From Rhynchopus sp. YZ270_cl-10 (Eukaryota > Euglenozoa > Diplonemea > Diplonemida > Diplonemidae): DNA of 64,000 bases. Of this stretch, positions 11,534 to 23,889 are shown one piece after another (within the stretch, counting starts at the first letter, position 1; every line of letters begins with the position of its first letter). The notes beneath the pieces were generated by a model, which saw only the letters and a list, made by a program, of their open reading frames with translations, was not told the origin of the DNA and ran no database searches. Location of the stretch: positions 620,001 to 684,000 of the forward strand of contig OZ037887.1 in the NCBI GenBank assembly GCA_964035575.1, written 5' to 3'. Both the position numbers and the translations under genes were made by a program.

Positions 11534-12262
11534 TAGGGTAGGCACACTTTTTTTTTTGTTTAATGCTCGGTCGGGTCCCAAAAAGTTCCGCGCGCGCGCG
11601 CAGAAAAAAACACACAAAGAAAAAAAAAACACACACACAGATACACAGCAAAAATAAAACATCGAAGCCAGGCTGTTTTCTAATTCTGGAAATTTTCCGA
11701 AAAATCCCGACATCGGGAAGCAATTTTTTTCCTTGAAAAAACAGTGGGTTTTCAGCCCAAACATGCCGCGATAGGCATTTCCAGAATCCGCTCGTTCTGT
11801 GGTGGGGGATATACAGAAAAACCGGCAAAATTTTAGTGGCATAAATTTCCACAAAATATGAACCCATCCTCATAAACAAGGGTCATTTTCAGGTCGGAAA
11901 ATCCAAATTCGGATAAAATTGTGGCGTTCCTGACTGGGAACAGGTAGCGCCGCAGGCGCACGGTACCCAACTTTTGTCTTTTTCTTTTCCCCTTTTCTCT
12001 GCTTTCTTTTGATGCGCGAGCCGATTGCTCTCCACGGTGGGGTCACATGATAGAATTATATCATGTGACCCACTCGTATATGGAGGATTCTGTGTTCGAA
12101 GATATTTGGTTGATTTTTCCCGTGGAGGAAGACGGGAGGGAAAGTCAAGATAACCTGTTGACGTAAGGCAATGTTTTTTTTTCTTCCATGTTTTTTTTTT
12201 TTTGGAATCTCAAAATTTTCCGCGCGCGCGAGCATTAAACAAAGAAAGTGTGCCTACCCTTA
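11534..12262. mobile_element. TIR element with CG-repeat subterminal ends
   Basis: A segment of about 729 bp with inverted ends of about 36 bp: AGGGTAGGCACAC followed by a T-rich run, TTTAATGCTCG and a CGCGCG run, mirrored at 12220-12262. Inside lie a diverged copy (about 11760-11830) of the cassette seen at 9387-9464 and 53077-53728, and a 13-bp palindrome at 12040-12071. No open frame and no obvious target duplication. Confidence 0.65.
12040..12071. repeat. Perfect 13-bp palindrome
   Basis: GGGTCACATGATA and TATCATGTGACCC are separated by six bases. It may fold as a hairpin or serve as a symmetrical protein-binding site (it contains CACATG-type words). It lies inside the TIR element 11534-12262. 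Confidence 0.7.
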
Positions 12263-12746
12263 TGACCATATCTAACCAACTTTCTTTTCTTTTTCGCGTA
12301 TGTCATGAAAGATGATGTACGTTCTTACTATGTGGGTACGATTGCTTTTAATGATTAATCCTTAAAGGGTTGGCTAAAACACACCAATGCGAGTTGGGTG
12401 TCAAAGGTAAACAGCGTTTCATAAGAACTGCACATTGAGGGAATACAAACGGGCTGAATTTCTGTGTCAGAAAGCTCAGCCCTGTTAGAAACCTCATGCA
12501 TAGGGAAGCAATGGAGGTAGGTTTATTGAGCTACTTTCTCCGCACTTTTGAGAGGGAAAAACCTATCGATTATGGATACCCCCTTTTATGCTTTTATGTG
12601 TGTGCACGAGAGGCACATTCATCTTATTTTGTTCTTTTTTAAATTTGCCCTAGTAAGGTGCAAAATAAAACCCTTATTGAGAGCGTTCTCGTTGGATAGG
12701 TGAAGACCGGTCTGAATGACAGCTGTACAAAAAACCAATCACAGAA

Positions 12747-12940
12747 TTGGTGCTATACGGGGAGCAGGGGTTTCATAACTTCACATAAGTCAAGCAAAGT
12801 GTGAAAAGTTGTGAATATGATTAATATTTTGTGAAACCCCTATTTCACAAAATTTCAATCCTATTCACAACTTTTTCACACTTTGCTTGATTTATGTGGG
12901 TGTGAAAAGTTGTGAAACCCCGTCCCCCGTATAGCACCAA
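12747..12940. mobile_element. 194-bp palindromic MITE
   Basis: Nearly the whole segment is an inverted repeat. It begins TTGGTGCTATACGGGG and ends with the complement, and both arms carry TTTCACAACTT-type and CAAGCAAAGTGTGAAAA words. A 3-bp GAA flanks both ends (12744-12746 and 12941-12943), as expected for a Harbinger-like or CACTA-like insertion. It has no coding capacity. Confidence 0.75.
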
Positions 12941-14003
12941 GAATATCAAAAAAAAAAGTACTTATCGGCCTTGGCGTTTCAACGAAAACGGGTCTCCTCC
13001 TCTTCTTTGTCTTTCCTTTGAAGAAACGCTTTGCCAAACCATTTTGGGTTTTGGCTGAATATACCGTTTCACTGTATGCCTTACGCGATCTGATATGCCC
13101 ATGTCTACAGGTGTTTTACATCTTTTAACTGTTTTTTGATGTGGTCAGAACAGAAGTTAATGTGCCGAGAAGCAGCGGGTGGAGGGCATATCAGATTTGC
13201 AAAAAAACCTCAAATTTGATAAAATGTATTTTGTGGAGAGAGACAGCATGCCCGAGGTGCTTAGGTAGCTCGTGGAAACACCATGCTGTGGACCACAAAA
13301 GTATGTTTTCCGGTATTTCCGATGGTTTCGGTGGGTACTCACCATAAGGCATTGCAGGGGGGGTTTTTGTATTTCAAGTCATAGTTTTTTTTTGTTGATC
13401 CTACCTATGCTTGCAATGTATTGCATGTATTGGTTGAAATATTTTGTTCTTTATGATGTATATGTCCACCATATTCATCTTTCAACGTTTCTATTTGAGA
13501 TTATTTCTTCAGATGGATGTGCAAAGACACATTTCATCTTGCAAAGCCCTTTTTTAGTGCGAACCTGCGATCGGAAAAAAAAAAACGAAAGTACGCCAAA
13601 GAGGAGAAGAATAAAAAGATTCACAGAACAATGCAGAAAACACAGTTTTTTTCTTCTTCTTCTTTTTGGTTGTTTTCCGTATTTTGATTTTCTTTTTTTT
13701 GCGATATTTTGACCTTCGATCTCACCATAGACTGGTATGTTCTCTTTGGTTGACAAAAAGGTGACTAAGCACAGAGAGCTTAGGTTTTCACTTAACAGAC
13801 TTTTTTCTTTGATTTCTCGAAATGATGCGCAATGTGATGAGGTATTTCACCGAGAGGCTTAGGGTCATTTTACCAAAACTTTTTTTTTTCCTTCTCCCGA
13901 ACTCCTTGCTCTTAGCTGATTTGCCCACAAAACCCCCGACGAGTTGTTTACCCCCCTCTTTTTTTTGCTTTTATACGACCTTCCTCCCCCGTTTTTCCCC
14001 CCG

Positions 14004-15107
14004 CAGGGTTCTATATAGGCCCGGTCACTCGGTCGGTCTGACCGAGTCAGACGTTGACTCGGTCAGCCGTTTTTTTTTTTTTTTTTTTATAAATCTCAGA
14101 TTTTTTTTCCAAATCTTGGGGTGGAAATTTTGGTACCTCCCACGAGCCTCTGAGAGTGACCAGAAATGGCCTCATGAACAAAGTGACCCCGTCACAGCCA
14201 GAACGCGACTCAATTGGTCAAACGCCGAAGGAAAAGGAAGCATGCAGCATGGCGAAATAATAAAAGTAGCGTACCGTGCGCCTGCGGCGCAAGATTGCAA
14301 CCCACCCTTCCCATGATATACTTTTGCAGTAAAAATGTGCAATTTTATAGGGGAGCCTATGCACCGGCTCCTTCATTTGGCTCGGAAAATTTGGCGCCTT
14401 TCGGCAAAAAAACCCAAAAATAGATGAAACTACCCTATATACCTCACCAAAAATCACTTTCCGCCGGATTTCAGGCACTTTTGAGCCTTTTTCCTTCAAT
14501 TTTTTTTTTGAAAAAAATCTGCAAAAAAACTGATAATGGCAAAGGCAAATCCAGTGTAAAATGACAATTTTCAACAAAATGTGCGTTTAAATGTGCCAAC
14601 GGGCAGCATTTTGTTTAAATTTTTGCTCAGTTGAGTCCACAGAGTCCCAAAAAATGCATTGCCGGGGTCGTAGGTCAAAAAAGACTTGGAAATTTCAATT
14701 TAAAATCAAAAGGAGCCTAAATTACCGGTATAGGCTCCCCTAAATTTTAAGCGCAATTTTTAGAAATGTTGCGTACCGTGGCTTCGCTTTGGGTGCCGTG
14801 ACCACCCTTTCTTTGTTATAAATGTACTGAGGCTACAGACAATTCGTGTACCACTTGTGCCTGGTGCACGAATTGCTTCAATGAAGTGCCGAACTCCGCA
14901 GTTGGATAACCGAGGAATTCTCACATTCCGCCGGAGGCCCCCAACTTGAGCTAGGTTGGGGACCCGGGCTCGACCGAGTTTCAGCGAAAAACCCCAAAAC
15001 CTATATAATTCCCTGTGGAGGGGGGAAAATTTTTTTTTGGGCTGACCGAGTCAAACCGATTCTGACCGAGCCAGCCCCTCGTGGGCGGAATGCTGTATAG
15101 AACCCTG
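14004..15107. mobile_element. hAT-like non-autonomous element, host of a nested insertion
   Basis: A 1104-bp element with 12-bp perfect inverted ends (CAGGGTTCTATA and TATAGAACCCTG). The CAGGG start is typical of hAT elements. Subterminal GACCGAGTC words repeat near both ends. The flanks (TCCCCCCG and GCCCCCGA) are only an imperfect 8-bp duplication. The body is homologous to 52390-52805 and, inverted, to 58675-59000, but here it is interrupted by a second element at 14348-14742. Confidence 0.75.
14348..14742. mobile_element. Nested TIR element with 7-bp duplication
   Basis: A 395-bp insertion with 13-bp perfect inverted ends (TAGGGGAGCCTAT and ATAGGCTCCCCTA) and AATTTTA on each side (14341-14347 and 14743-14749). 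The related copy at about 52580 shows the uninterrupted host sequence CAATTTTAAGCG, so this is a clear insertion with its empty site available for comparison. No coding capacity; the hAT superfamily is likely from its ends. Confidence 0.85.
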
Positions 15108-15751
15108 GCCCCCGAAAAAAAATTTTTTTTTTCAATAAAATAAAACACACAGATTCACTCAATCCTTCCCTCCTTGTTTGGGATGGTTGAAACTCGTGAA
15201 TTTCCATAAATCATTTTTCTTCATCTCTTAATTTTCTTCCCAAAATAAAGCGCAGTAGTTTCCAGATGTGAGTGCATAAGAGGCACATTCATCTTTCAAG
15301 TTTTTTTTCTCTCTCTTTTTTTTTATCTTGATAGCAAAACGCCCCCAACCCCTTACCCGTAAAGACCCCTTTTGTGAAAGGGGTGTTTGGGTAGGGTAGC
15401 TCCAGTGATTTTGTTCATTTTTTAGGGCGTGGTTATATACACCCCCGTGTGTGCTGGAGGTGGCAAGAGGAGGGGATGCAGTGTGTTGCATGCTTATTAC
15501 TGCCTGCGTGGTCGTTGGGTGCAATCAACGAAAAAAAACCCCCCCTTTTTTCCCCTTTTACTTACCTATTATTCTTTTTAAAGGTACACTGCCACGAGAG
15601 GGCTTTGTATTTGAAGTCAACCTTTGCTTTTCCCCCTGCGGAGTGTGTGCTACGTTTTGCAAAACATCCAAAAAAAAGCAAGGGTACATTTTTTTTCGCC
15701 CTCTTTACCTTCTTTTTCGTTTAGAAAAGAAAGTATACCCGGATAGGTGTA

Positions 15752-16159
15752 CACTCGTCCTGGGCTGGACGTTAAATTGCATCCGGGGGCCCTTTTGTGG
15801 CACTCCTCCTGAAACTCTATGAAGGTCTGACCTGAGGGTAAAAGGTGCTGGGTATGCTACCCTGGGTGCTGAAGGCAGGCACACAACATGTGTGGAGGGA
15901 CCTGCAGAGCCCTAGCCAGTGAAGCCAAGGAGGCCCCCCTAGGAAACTAGGGAACGGATTGGAAGAGACCTCGCCGGTAGCCGGGAACCCTCCCTGGGCT
16001 AGTACAATGATGAAACTTCAATCTAAAGTCCACACCCATGTGGCGGCCGCTTTGGCATGCGTCTGTAAGGACAGCCTTGACTGATACTTTCTGTATTAGC
16101 ACACGATTGCCTCCCTGAAGGCTACGTAGCTACCTGAGTACAAAAAAAAAAAAAAAAAA
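15752..16159 (+). mobile_element. SINE-like retroelement with poly(A) tail
   Basis: A unit of about 400 bp that starts with GTCCTGGGCTGGACG and ends in a run of about 18 A at 16142-16159. The first 80 bases or so recur at 28505-28590 with many matches (for example AAATTGCATCCGGGGG), so they define a mobile 5' module. A conserved 5' module plus a 3' A-tail resembles trypanosomatid RIME/SIDER elements, which borrow the 5' end of an ingi/L1Tc-type LINE; that link is inferred. No open frame. Confidence 0.6.
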
Positions 16160-16625
16160 GTATATCAAATACTTTCCCCCCTGCGGAGTGTGTAATGGAG
16201 TGTTTGAACGTTTGTTGCAGTTATCTCTCCTTTGCTTTTTTGCTTTTTGCTTTGTGAGTACTTTTGTATGGAGAAGGGGTGTAACGATGCAACGACGCTA
16301 CTTTATTCTCTTTTTGAGCCAATAAAGTGCTTTCAGGGGGTTCGATAACCCACAGGGAAATCAGTGTCTGCTGTCCGCCGACGAACGATGAGGCGTTTCC
16401 ACTTTTAACTTTTCTTTTCCCACGATAACGATAGTGGCAAGAAGATGTGTGTGCACGAGAGGCACAATACATCTTGCAAGTTTTCGTTTCTTTTTTTTTC
16501 ATTTTGGAAACTTGCGATAGCGCTAAGCACGCGAGCCTGATCCATATTACAATTTTCTTTTTTCTCAAGATAACGATTGTGATCAAAGGTGACTAAACAC
16601 GAGAGGCTTAGGTTCATCTTATACT

Positions 16626-16722
16626 GTATTCGTACAAAATTATCGACCCTAATAATGGTCGACCTTTTCAGGATTTTTCTGAAAATTCGACCTTTTTTAC
16701 GGTCGATAATTCGTACGAATAC
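16626..16722. repeat. 97-bp foldback element
   Basis: The ends are inverted copies over about 22 bp with a small difference in the middle: GTATTCGTAC plus ATTATCGACC on the left, and the complement on the right. The centre has two further GGTCGA/TCGACC words. There is no clear target duplication. It is a very small MITE or stem-loop. Confidence 0.65.
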
Positions 16723-18200
16723 GATAAAACCTTTTTAGATGTCCGTGCATGAGAATCATGTTCATCTTTTCTTTTTCTCCTCTTTGCACCTTCAACACAC
16801 GCTGCATCCCCCTCTGCACACACAACAAACCGTTTATTTTTTTTATTTTTGTCCGTTTTGTTCTGATTTGTGAGTTTAGTCTTTGTATGTATTGCTTGGC
16901 CCCTCTTCGTCTGTCATGTGTTCCTTTTTTTAAGGTGTTGTGTGCAGTGTGACACGGTACCATCTCTCAAATTTTCTTCTTTTTTTTTCCATTTTATTTC
17001 AGTGCCCCGTCCGCCGGTGTACGGTGAGGCGTTTTGCACTTGCAACTTCTCGTTTTATTCTTTGCTGCCGACACCGTCAGAAATGGCAGAGGGAAAAAAA
17101 AAAAGTTGCACGCAGCGTCCGCTTTACAATCAAATTAACGTTTGTTTAGTGGACACCTTACCTTACAGCCTCCCATCCTCACGCTCCTGATCCAAATATG
17201 AGGTTATATTTACAGTGATTTCCACGGAGGAATGAGGGTTTTTTCTTCCTCCGACGTTTCTTTGGATCACTGCAGAGTAAAGAAAAATTATGTGGATAAT
17301 TGTCCAAATTATGGTAGAATTTTGCAGATGTGTGCAGCTCCACTATACCACAAAAGTTGTCTCAAAATAATAAAGTGATATGTGCAAGACCTACGGTAGC
17401 TGCACTGAACCAGCAGATAATCAAAAAAGGGTTTTTTTTTGTTTTGCTTTATTGCAGCTTGTGGGTGGGGTGTGAGTAGTCGTAACAAAAAAATAATAGT
17501 GGAGCACACTCTAGCCTAGCAGTACACAAGGAAAACAATAGGAAAACACCCCCATATTCCCCCATATTCCCCCATATTTGTGCAGTATTCCTGCTGTATT
17601 CCCCCCATATTTCCCCCATATTTGCCACAAAAGTGTAGGGTACCAAAATATGGGGGAATAGGGCCTCCCCATATTGGGGGGACAAGTATGTCTAGGGTGG
17701 GCTACACTAATACAACCAAATTTTCAAAAAAAAAATCCTCTTTTCTATTAAGCTGGGTACCATGCTCCGCAGATGTGCAGTCGTTTTCTCAACAACCCCA
17801 ATTTTTTTTTTCCAAGCGCCGTGAAGCGAGACTTAGGATAATTGTACTAAGTGTTGTGGGGGGGAAAAAAGTTATAACGAACCTTAATAAAGCAAAGCAG
17901 AACGAAACAACGAAAAAGAAAGAAAATCACACAAACGAGGTTCTGAAAAAAAACCGGAGAAACACAAAAAAAATTGAGAATTCTCTCCCCATACCCTTTT
18001 TTTTTACCCCACCCCACCGCCACAGTCCACAGAAGATCTCGATGTGGGAGTTTTTTTTTTTTTTTGGGAAAATCCCTACCTCTTAGCTAAGATCTTTCAC
18101 AAACACCCCTCCCTCCCCCAACACAATCCTTTTCCTAACACCAAACCACAGAAAACCCCTTTCCCCCTTCCGCGGATAGTAGAAAGAAAAAGCCGTCAAA

Positions 18201-19834
18201 ATGTATACCAAAAAGCAAACGAACATCATGCGACACAAGTCGTTTCACGTTACCAACTACCATGTGCGGGAGCGTATTGCTCAGCAGGAGGAGAAGCTTG
18301 AGTTGCAGAAGCAGAAGCTGAAGGAGAGGGAACGGGAGAGGGAGAAGGAGAGGGAGGAGAAGTTTTATCGGGAGATGGGGGAGAAGTCGGGGATCAAGAC
18401 GAAGGAGAGGTTGGAGTGGATGTACTCCAATAACATTGGGAAGGGCGCGACAGCGCAGATTGGGGTAGATATCACCGCACTCAACGAACCTGAACCAGAA
18501 CCCATCCAATCAGCACCACGCGCCACTGTCGTTGACATCGAGAACAAAATGCGTGAAGACCCCCTCCTCGCAATGGAACAGCAACGCATGAAGGCCCTCC
18601 AGGATCGCCTCTCCAACCCGGTCTACGCATTGGCACTCAAAAAACGAAAGGACCAATTAGAAGCAGAAGCGAAGGAAAAGGCGAAGGCAGAAAAGAAGGA
18701 AAAAAAAGAGAAGAAGAAGAAGGAAAAGAAGGAGAAGAAGAAGAAGAAGAGCTCGAAGAAGAGCCGTCGGCGGTCCTCCTCCAGCTCCGAGGACAGCTCA
18801 AGCAGTGATAGAAGGCCGCGTGAGTCGAGCGTTCAGAGAAGACCTACAGAACGTCACAACAGCCGCGACAGACGACCCAGAGAAAGCGAGCGAAGGGACA
18901 GCCGCGAGCGCAAACCAAGACACGACAGTTTCGAACGTAGACACGACAGTCGCGATCGGAGACACGATGACCGCCGTTATGATAGCCGTGATAGAAGGTC
19001 CGATAGGGAGAGTGAACGGCGTCGTGATTATGACAGCCGTGATCGCCAATCACGTCATGACAGCCACGACGGCCGTCAAATTCGCAAACAGAGTCGCCAC
19101 GACAGCGCCGACAGCAGAGACAAGCCTGAGGCCACCCGCCGCAGCCCCGACAGAAGACAAAGAGACACCCGTGCACGTCGCAAGCCGCTTACCTCCGCAG
19201 AGCGTGAAGAACGTCTCCGTGCGATGGAAGAGGACTACAAAGAAATGCAGTTCAACCGCGACGCACAGATCGCTTCCACCAGGCGGCGCGAAGCGCAGGA
19301 GGCAGAGAGCACGCGGCACCAACGTTCCCTCAAGATGGATGGGCTTGACAGTAAGGTATTTGCCTCTTTAATGTTTTTGGGGGGTGGGATAGGGTTGGCA
19401 CATCCTTTCGAAGGTGGCTTAGGATGTGGGCATTAGGTCTTCTAAGCTGCCCGATGAGGTGTGGTTTCAGCGTTATTGTATCAGACGTATGAGAGTGTAT
19501 TGATCCAATGGGGTGTTCTTCTTAGTTTTTTGGGCCTTAAAGAGGTTTCCTCTTCACTGCCAGGTAGTCAGTGGGAGCGTATTGCAGTAATGAAAATATC
19601 ACCACAGAATATTTATTACACACTTTACGCACAAACAAAAAATTATGGCAGTGCGTTTCCCCGCCAGAAGCGAGTTGAGGTGCCAAGACACCGATTGGCC
19701 AAACATCATGTGTTCTTGTTTTTTTGTAAATTATACCCCATCCTACACAGGCGCTCAACCAGACGCTAGGCGAGAGGCTTTCAGGTCGCAGACAAGGCTC
19801 GAATCTGGATGCGTCGTTCCATCGCGATGACTGA
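18201..19834 (+). CDS. CWC25: Pre-mRNA splicing factor CWC25, two exons
   Basis: CWC25 joins the spliceosome after Prp2 action and promotes the first transesterification. Exons are 18201-19355 and 19751-19834 (donor AAG|GTATTT, acceptor CTACACAG, phase 0), giving 412 residues. The N-terminus has the conserved KSFHV segment (13-17) in place of KSWHP, then a charged helix (20-58). Next come RLEWMY (70-75, matching KLDWMY), KMREDPL (116-122) and LSNPV (138-142), in the same order as in human CWC25. A Lys/Glu-rich coiled stretch (150-185) and a long Arg/Ser/Asp-rich tail (about 186-325) follow. The short second exon ends in LDASFHRDD, resembling the family's C-terminal end. The ATG at 18201 leaves 12 residues before the first motif, as is usual. 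Confidence 0.93.
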
Positions 19835-20569
19835 GCAGAATGAAGTAGCGCAAAAAGGGAAAAAAAAAAATTGTGCCAGTGTCTGCGTCCCAGACGGAGT
19901 GCACTATCAACTTCATTTTTTTGTGTGTCCCTCACGTCCGTAGCGATGTCAGGCATGTTAGCTAACTGCACTGCTTATTTTTTGTGGGGGAGAGGGAAGG
20001 GTTCAAATCTACAGAGCTGTAATGTCTTCTGTCCATCGAGACGGACGGCGAACAGATTTTTTTTTTTTATCTTCTTTTTTTCTTTTTGTTTCCGATTCTA
20101 GCAACACCACACATTACCTTTTTTTTTTGGCTGCAGTTCTTTTCTTTGTTCTGAATTGTTGCACTTCAACGCTGTGTCCTCCACACATCCCTCCCCATCC
20201 CTATTTTCCTTTATGTCTTCCTTAGCTGATTGACTCCACTGCAGCCTCCCCCACACAGCGAAACGGGAAGAGGACCCCCAACCAGAACCTATCACACTGA
20301 CCTACTTTATTCCTGTTGACCCTTTTGCCTTCAATGCTCTTCGTTCATCTGACTGATGAGTGGAAGCGGGGGGAGGGCACATCAGATAAACCAAACCTGG
20401 TTACAGAGGGGACCCCTCTACGGGTGTTCTGGTCACCGTGAGGTAGCACTGTCAATGAAGCGGGCTTTTGTATTTTACGTTATTTTTTGTTCAATTTACA
20501 TTCCTTTACCCGTCAGAACACCCCCCCTTACTCCCGCACAATGCGATAGTACACATAACCGAAAGGGCG
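19835..20569. other. Spacer between CWC25 and the surface protein
   Basis: No gene seen. A class D hairpin cassette lies at 19878-19915, soon after the CWC25 stop codon. A segment at about 20345-20390 resembles those near 4580 and 42260 (TGAGTGGAAGCGGG core inside a CATCTGA/TCAGAT stem). The sequence is otherwise T-rich. Confidence 0.5.
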
Positions 20570-22963
20570 ATGCTGCTGAGTGCCTGCAAAGAGTGCCGTG
20601 CGTTGTGTCTTTTTGTGCTGCTTTCTGTGTGTCTTGCGCAGACGAATGCCCCGCCAACAAACCCCCCGACAACCTTTGTACCAACACTGTCACCAACAGC
20701 TGCACCTACCCTCACGCCTGGTGCCACAGCAGCACCACAGCTGACCGTAACACAGCAGCCCACCTCTGCGCCAGGGACCACAGCGGTGCCGACGGCAGTG
20801 CCCGCCACAGCGACACTCACGCCAACCCTTGCTCCTGGAGTGACTGTCGCGCCAGATACGATTGCACCGACATTGGCACCGACACCAGCACCGCCCACTG
20901 CACTGCCCACATTAGAGCCCAGCATGATCCCTGCCACCCCCGCTCCGCCGACAGAGGTCCCAAACACACCTGGGCCTACCCTGCCGCAGGCATCTCCCCC
21001 AACTGTGTTGCCGGCACAGACAAACCAGGTCACCCTGGTTCGTGTCACCATCCAGCAGACGCACGCAGAGGGCGTCACGTACTACACCTTAGACGGTACG
21101 ACACCGGATGCGTCCTCAACACGGTACAGATCGCCGTTTATTCTCAAGGAAGGGGTGCACGTTGTGCAGACAGTGACGCTGCCATCTGAGATGAGCCTCT
21201 CACGCTCGGACATCATTTCCATCACGTATGATGTGGTTCTGCAGCTGGAGGCGCCGCTGTTGACACCTACCGACTCTGTGGTGGAGCCTGGAACGGCAGT
21301 GGGGATTACCTGCGATACGCAGGCAACTATTTTCTATGTGATGTGTCTCCGGAATGTGCCGCCCTGCGTGGGTGCGCCGATCGACCCGCTGCAGAGCGTC
21401 GGGGGGAAGGAGTACACATCACCGCCACGCATCCCTTCTGCAGGGGAATGGGAGATCAGCGCTGTGTGTACACGCGATTCGGCAGCAACGTCGGCAATAG
21501 GGTACAAAGCTGTTGTCGGCATTACAACATCACCCCTTCCGGTGGTCCTCCCAGAGTCGGGTACATACACCAGCCCGCTCGTGGTGAACGCAAGCCTGCC
21601 ATCTGACCCTGCAGTGCCGGAAATCTTCTACCGTATCAATGACTCTGCGGTTCTCTCGTACCCTGTCCGTGGGAGTGGTGTGGTGTTGACAACCCCAGGA
21701 CAGCATGTTCTCGTGTTTTGGGCGAATTTGACTGGTTCGCGAGGATCTGCTGCAGTGGCCAGAACGTTCACCTTGCAGGCAGAACCGCAGGTCTTAGTGG
21801 CATGGGTGGAGAAGCCGTTTGATGAAACTGCGTTTGTTGAGATTGTGGGGAACTCTGTTGGGCTGAGTGGTGCAGATGCGGTGCAGCGGGTCAGCATCGA
21901 CAGTGCGCGGGACAGCAGTGATGAGGACATCAAAATTGTTGAGTTTTTCTTCACCGTTGATAACGGCGCCACGAAGCAGTCCTCCGAGGTCCTGACAGAC
22001 CTGGCATTGGATGATGGATCTGCGCTTCGAGCGAATCTTGAAAACATCTATCGCAAAGGCGAAACCGCACCTACACAGGCACCGTCTGAGGACTCTTTCT
22101 TTGATCCATTCCCTTTTGAATGGTTGATTGTTGTTATTTTGCTTTGTGTTATTGTCATTGCTGTTTGCCTCTTTTTCCGTCATCGACGACTCACTGCAGC
22201 GAAGGTTCAAAAGGACGCTGCAGAAGAAAAGGCAAAAGAGCTGCAGGAGCGTGAAAATGAGCAGCGCGAGAAGGAGCTCCGCCAGAGGCTTCTCGATGAG
22301 CAGAGTCAGGCACCGCAGGCGCTGCCGCCACCTCCGCCACCACAACACGATGCTACGACAAAAGACGAAAAAAAGGAAGAGGACAAAGAGGAGGACAAGG
22401 ACAAGGAGAAGGAGAAAGAGGACAAAGAGAAGGAGAAGGACAAAGAGGAGAAAAGCGAGGTTGCCCCAGAGATGCCACCGCTGCCCCCGCCACCCGAAAA
22501 GGCGGTGCGCGCCTATGAAGACTTTCCCAGCAGAGAAGGCATGACGCCAATGCACCCGACAGCGCAGGCGGCACTGCCCAATGGGTTCCCCTTTGTGATG
22601 AATACGCCAGGGATGACACCTGCGCAGCCGCTGTCGCCGTACGCACCGTCGTCGCCAGGAGGGCAGTCGCATGTGCCGGTGAGGAGTTTACAGGACTTCA
22701 AGGTATGAATTATGAGGTTTAGAGAGGAAAATGCCGGTCGTTGTTGTTGTAGAAGAGGGAGAGTGGGGGAGAGAGAGAGAGAGAGAGAGAAAGTGTGTTT
22801 CATTTGGGGGGGGAAAAAAACACCCTCACGCAAACAGTCTGTGAACACCCAGGCAGCGACGACAGTCATCTCGTTCAACACACTCGGTGCGTCCCCTGGC
22901 CCTGCATCGCCTGAGACAGTCGCAGGTGAAGCTGCCCTGGAGGATTTGTATTTCCGCATATGA
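20570..22963 (+). CDS. Type I membrane protein with Pro/Thr stalk and chitobiase-like beta domains, two exons
   Basis: Exons are 20570-22702 and 22838-22963 (donor AAG|GTATGA, acceptor GCAAACAG, phase 0), giving 752 residues. A signal peptide is clear (hydrophobic CLFVLLSVCLA after a short positive start). A Pro/Thr/Ala-rich, mucin-like stretch covers about 24-150. Then come beta-rich repeats; the first (about 157-220) has YYTLDGTTPDASSTRY, the pattern of the C-terminal domain of chitobiase/beta-hexosaminidase. One transmembrane helix lies at about 517-537. The cytoplasmic tail has a charged coiled coil, a poly-Pro run, a Lys/Glu/Asp repeat and a Pro-rich end. This is likely a cell-surface adhesin or sensor; the ligand is unknown. 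The ATG at 20570 is chosen because it starts the signal peptide. Confidence 0.85.
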
Positions 22964-23889
22964 AGTTAGAGTGAGAGGGTGTGATGAGAAGTTGGCTTTT
23001 TTTTGTTTAACAGGGTCTGATGTCCGGAAGTAAAATTTCCGAGTCGGCTTTTGTTTCACACGAGGGTCGTGATGTCGTGTGTCCATTGTTGGGCTCTCGT
23101 TTCGCTGAGCTCACTGAGCGATAGCGGGATGAAGGTATATCAAACGTAGATTGTGAAATGGAAACAAGCAGGCGGGGGGGGAGTGTGATAGTGGTGTGGA
23201 TATATTTTTGTGGGGTTTTCAAGTTTTTGAAGAAAATAAAAATTGCTTTGATGTCTGTTGTGGTCCTCCAGTAGAGGCTCGCTCCCCTAGGCTCTCCCCA
23301 TTCAAAAAAAATTTTTTTTTGTGTACAGAACCCGTCCTCGGACAGGTGATTGTCGAAACTACAAAAACTTCCTTTCTTGTTTTCAGTTCTTTATTGCAGC
23401 TGAGAGTGGCCACGTTTGTTCAAAATAAACTCCCCCACCCCAACCATTGTACCGGGGTGTAGAATGAAAATATGAAAATATAAAACATGTCGTGTTTTTT
23501 TTAGTTCAAAAAAAGCCCACACTTCCCCCCCTTTTTTTCCAACTTTCACGTACCCGCGCTACACCATGCTTATGCTTGAACACTACATCGTATGCCACAA
23601 TTACGAACCCCAGCTGGGGAAATGACATCATCCCTAACAACAAACTGGAAACCCACCCAAGCTGATGCTGCGCGATAACGAATGTGATCAACTTCGTACG
23701 ACTAAGCACAGAGAAGGCTTCGGGCCATCTTATCTTTTTTTGTGTTTAAATTTTGCCTTTCCCCCCTCAAAGTTATCCCCCCACTACAGCACAACACACC
23801 CGATCTCTTTGGGTCTCTACACTGATACACATTTCCCCTCCCACAACCCCTACAAACCCCACGCCCCCTGCTTCACCTTACACCTTACA

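Larger units (their letters stand above)
9940..18200. other. Gene-free repeat-rich spacer
   Basis: No supported gene between the kinase and CWC25. Apart from the elements listed separately it holds many short hairpin cassettes: class A at 10074-10110, 12595-12625, 13455-13486, 13511-13544, 15264-15299, 16442-16480 and 16737-16770; class B at 13760-13792 and 16587-16620; class C at 15583-15620; class D at 16362-16411 and 17001-17050; class E at 17691-17729. A block at about 17540-17680 repeats CCCCCATATT words. Confidence 0.6.

Noticed and set aside
20347-20390. Hammerhead-ribozyme-like CTGATGAG word in a CATCTGA/TCAGAT stem
   Set aside because: The GAAA core and the cleavage-site triplet in the right place are missing, and the related segments at 4580 and 42260 do not keep the core.
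20506-21078. 190-residue minus-strand frame opposite the surface-protein gene
   Set aside because: It is the complement of a Pro/Thr/Ala-rich coding stretch with strong third-position GC; the + frame has signal peptide, domains and membrane helix.
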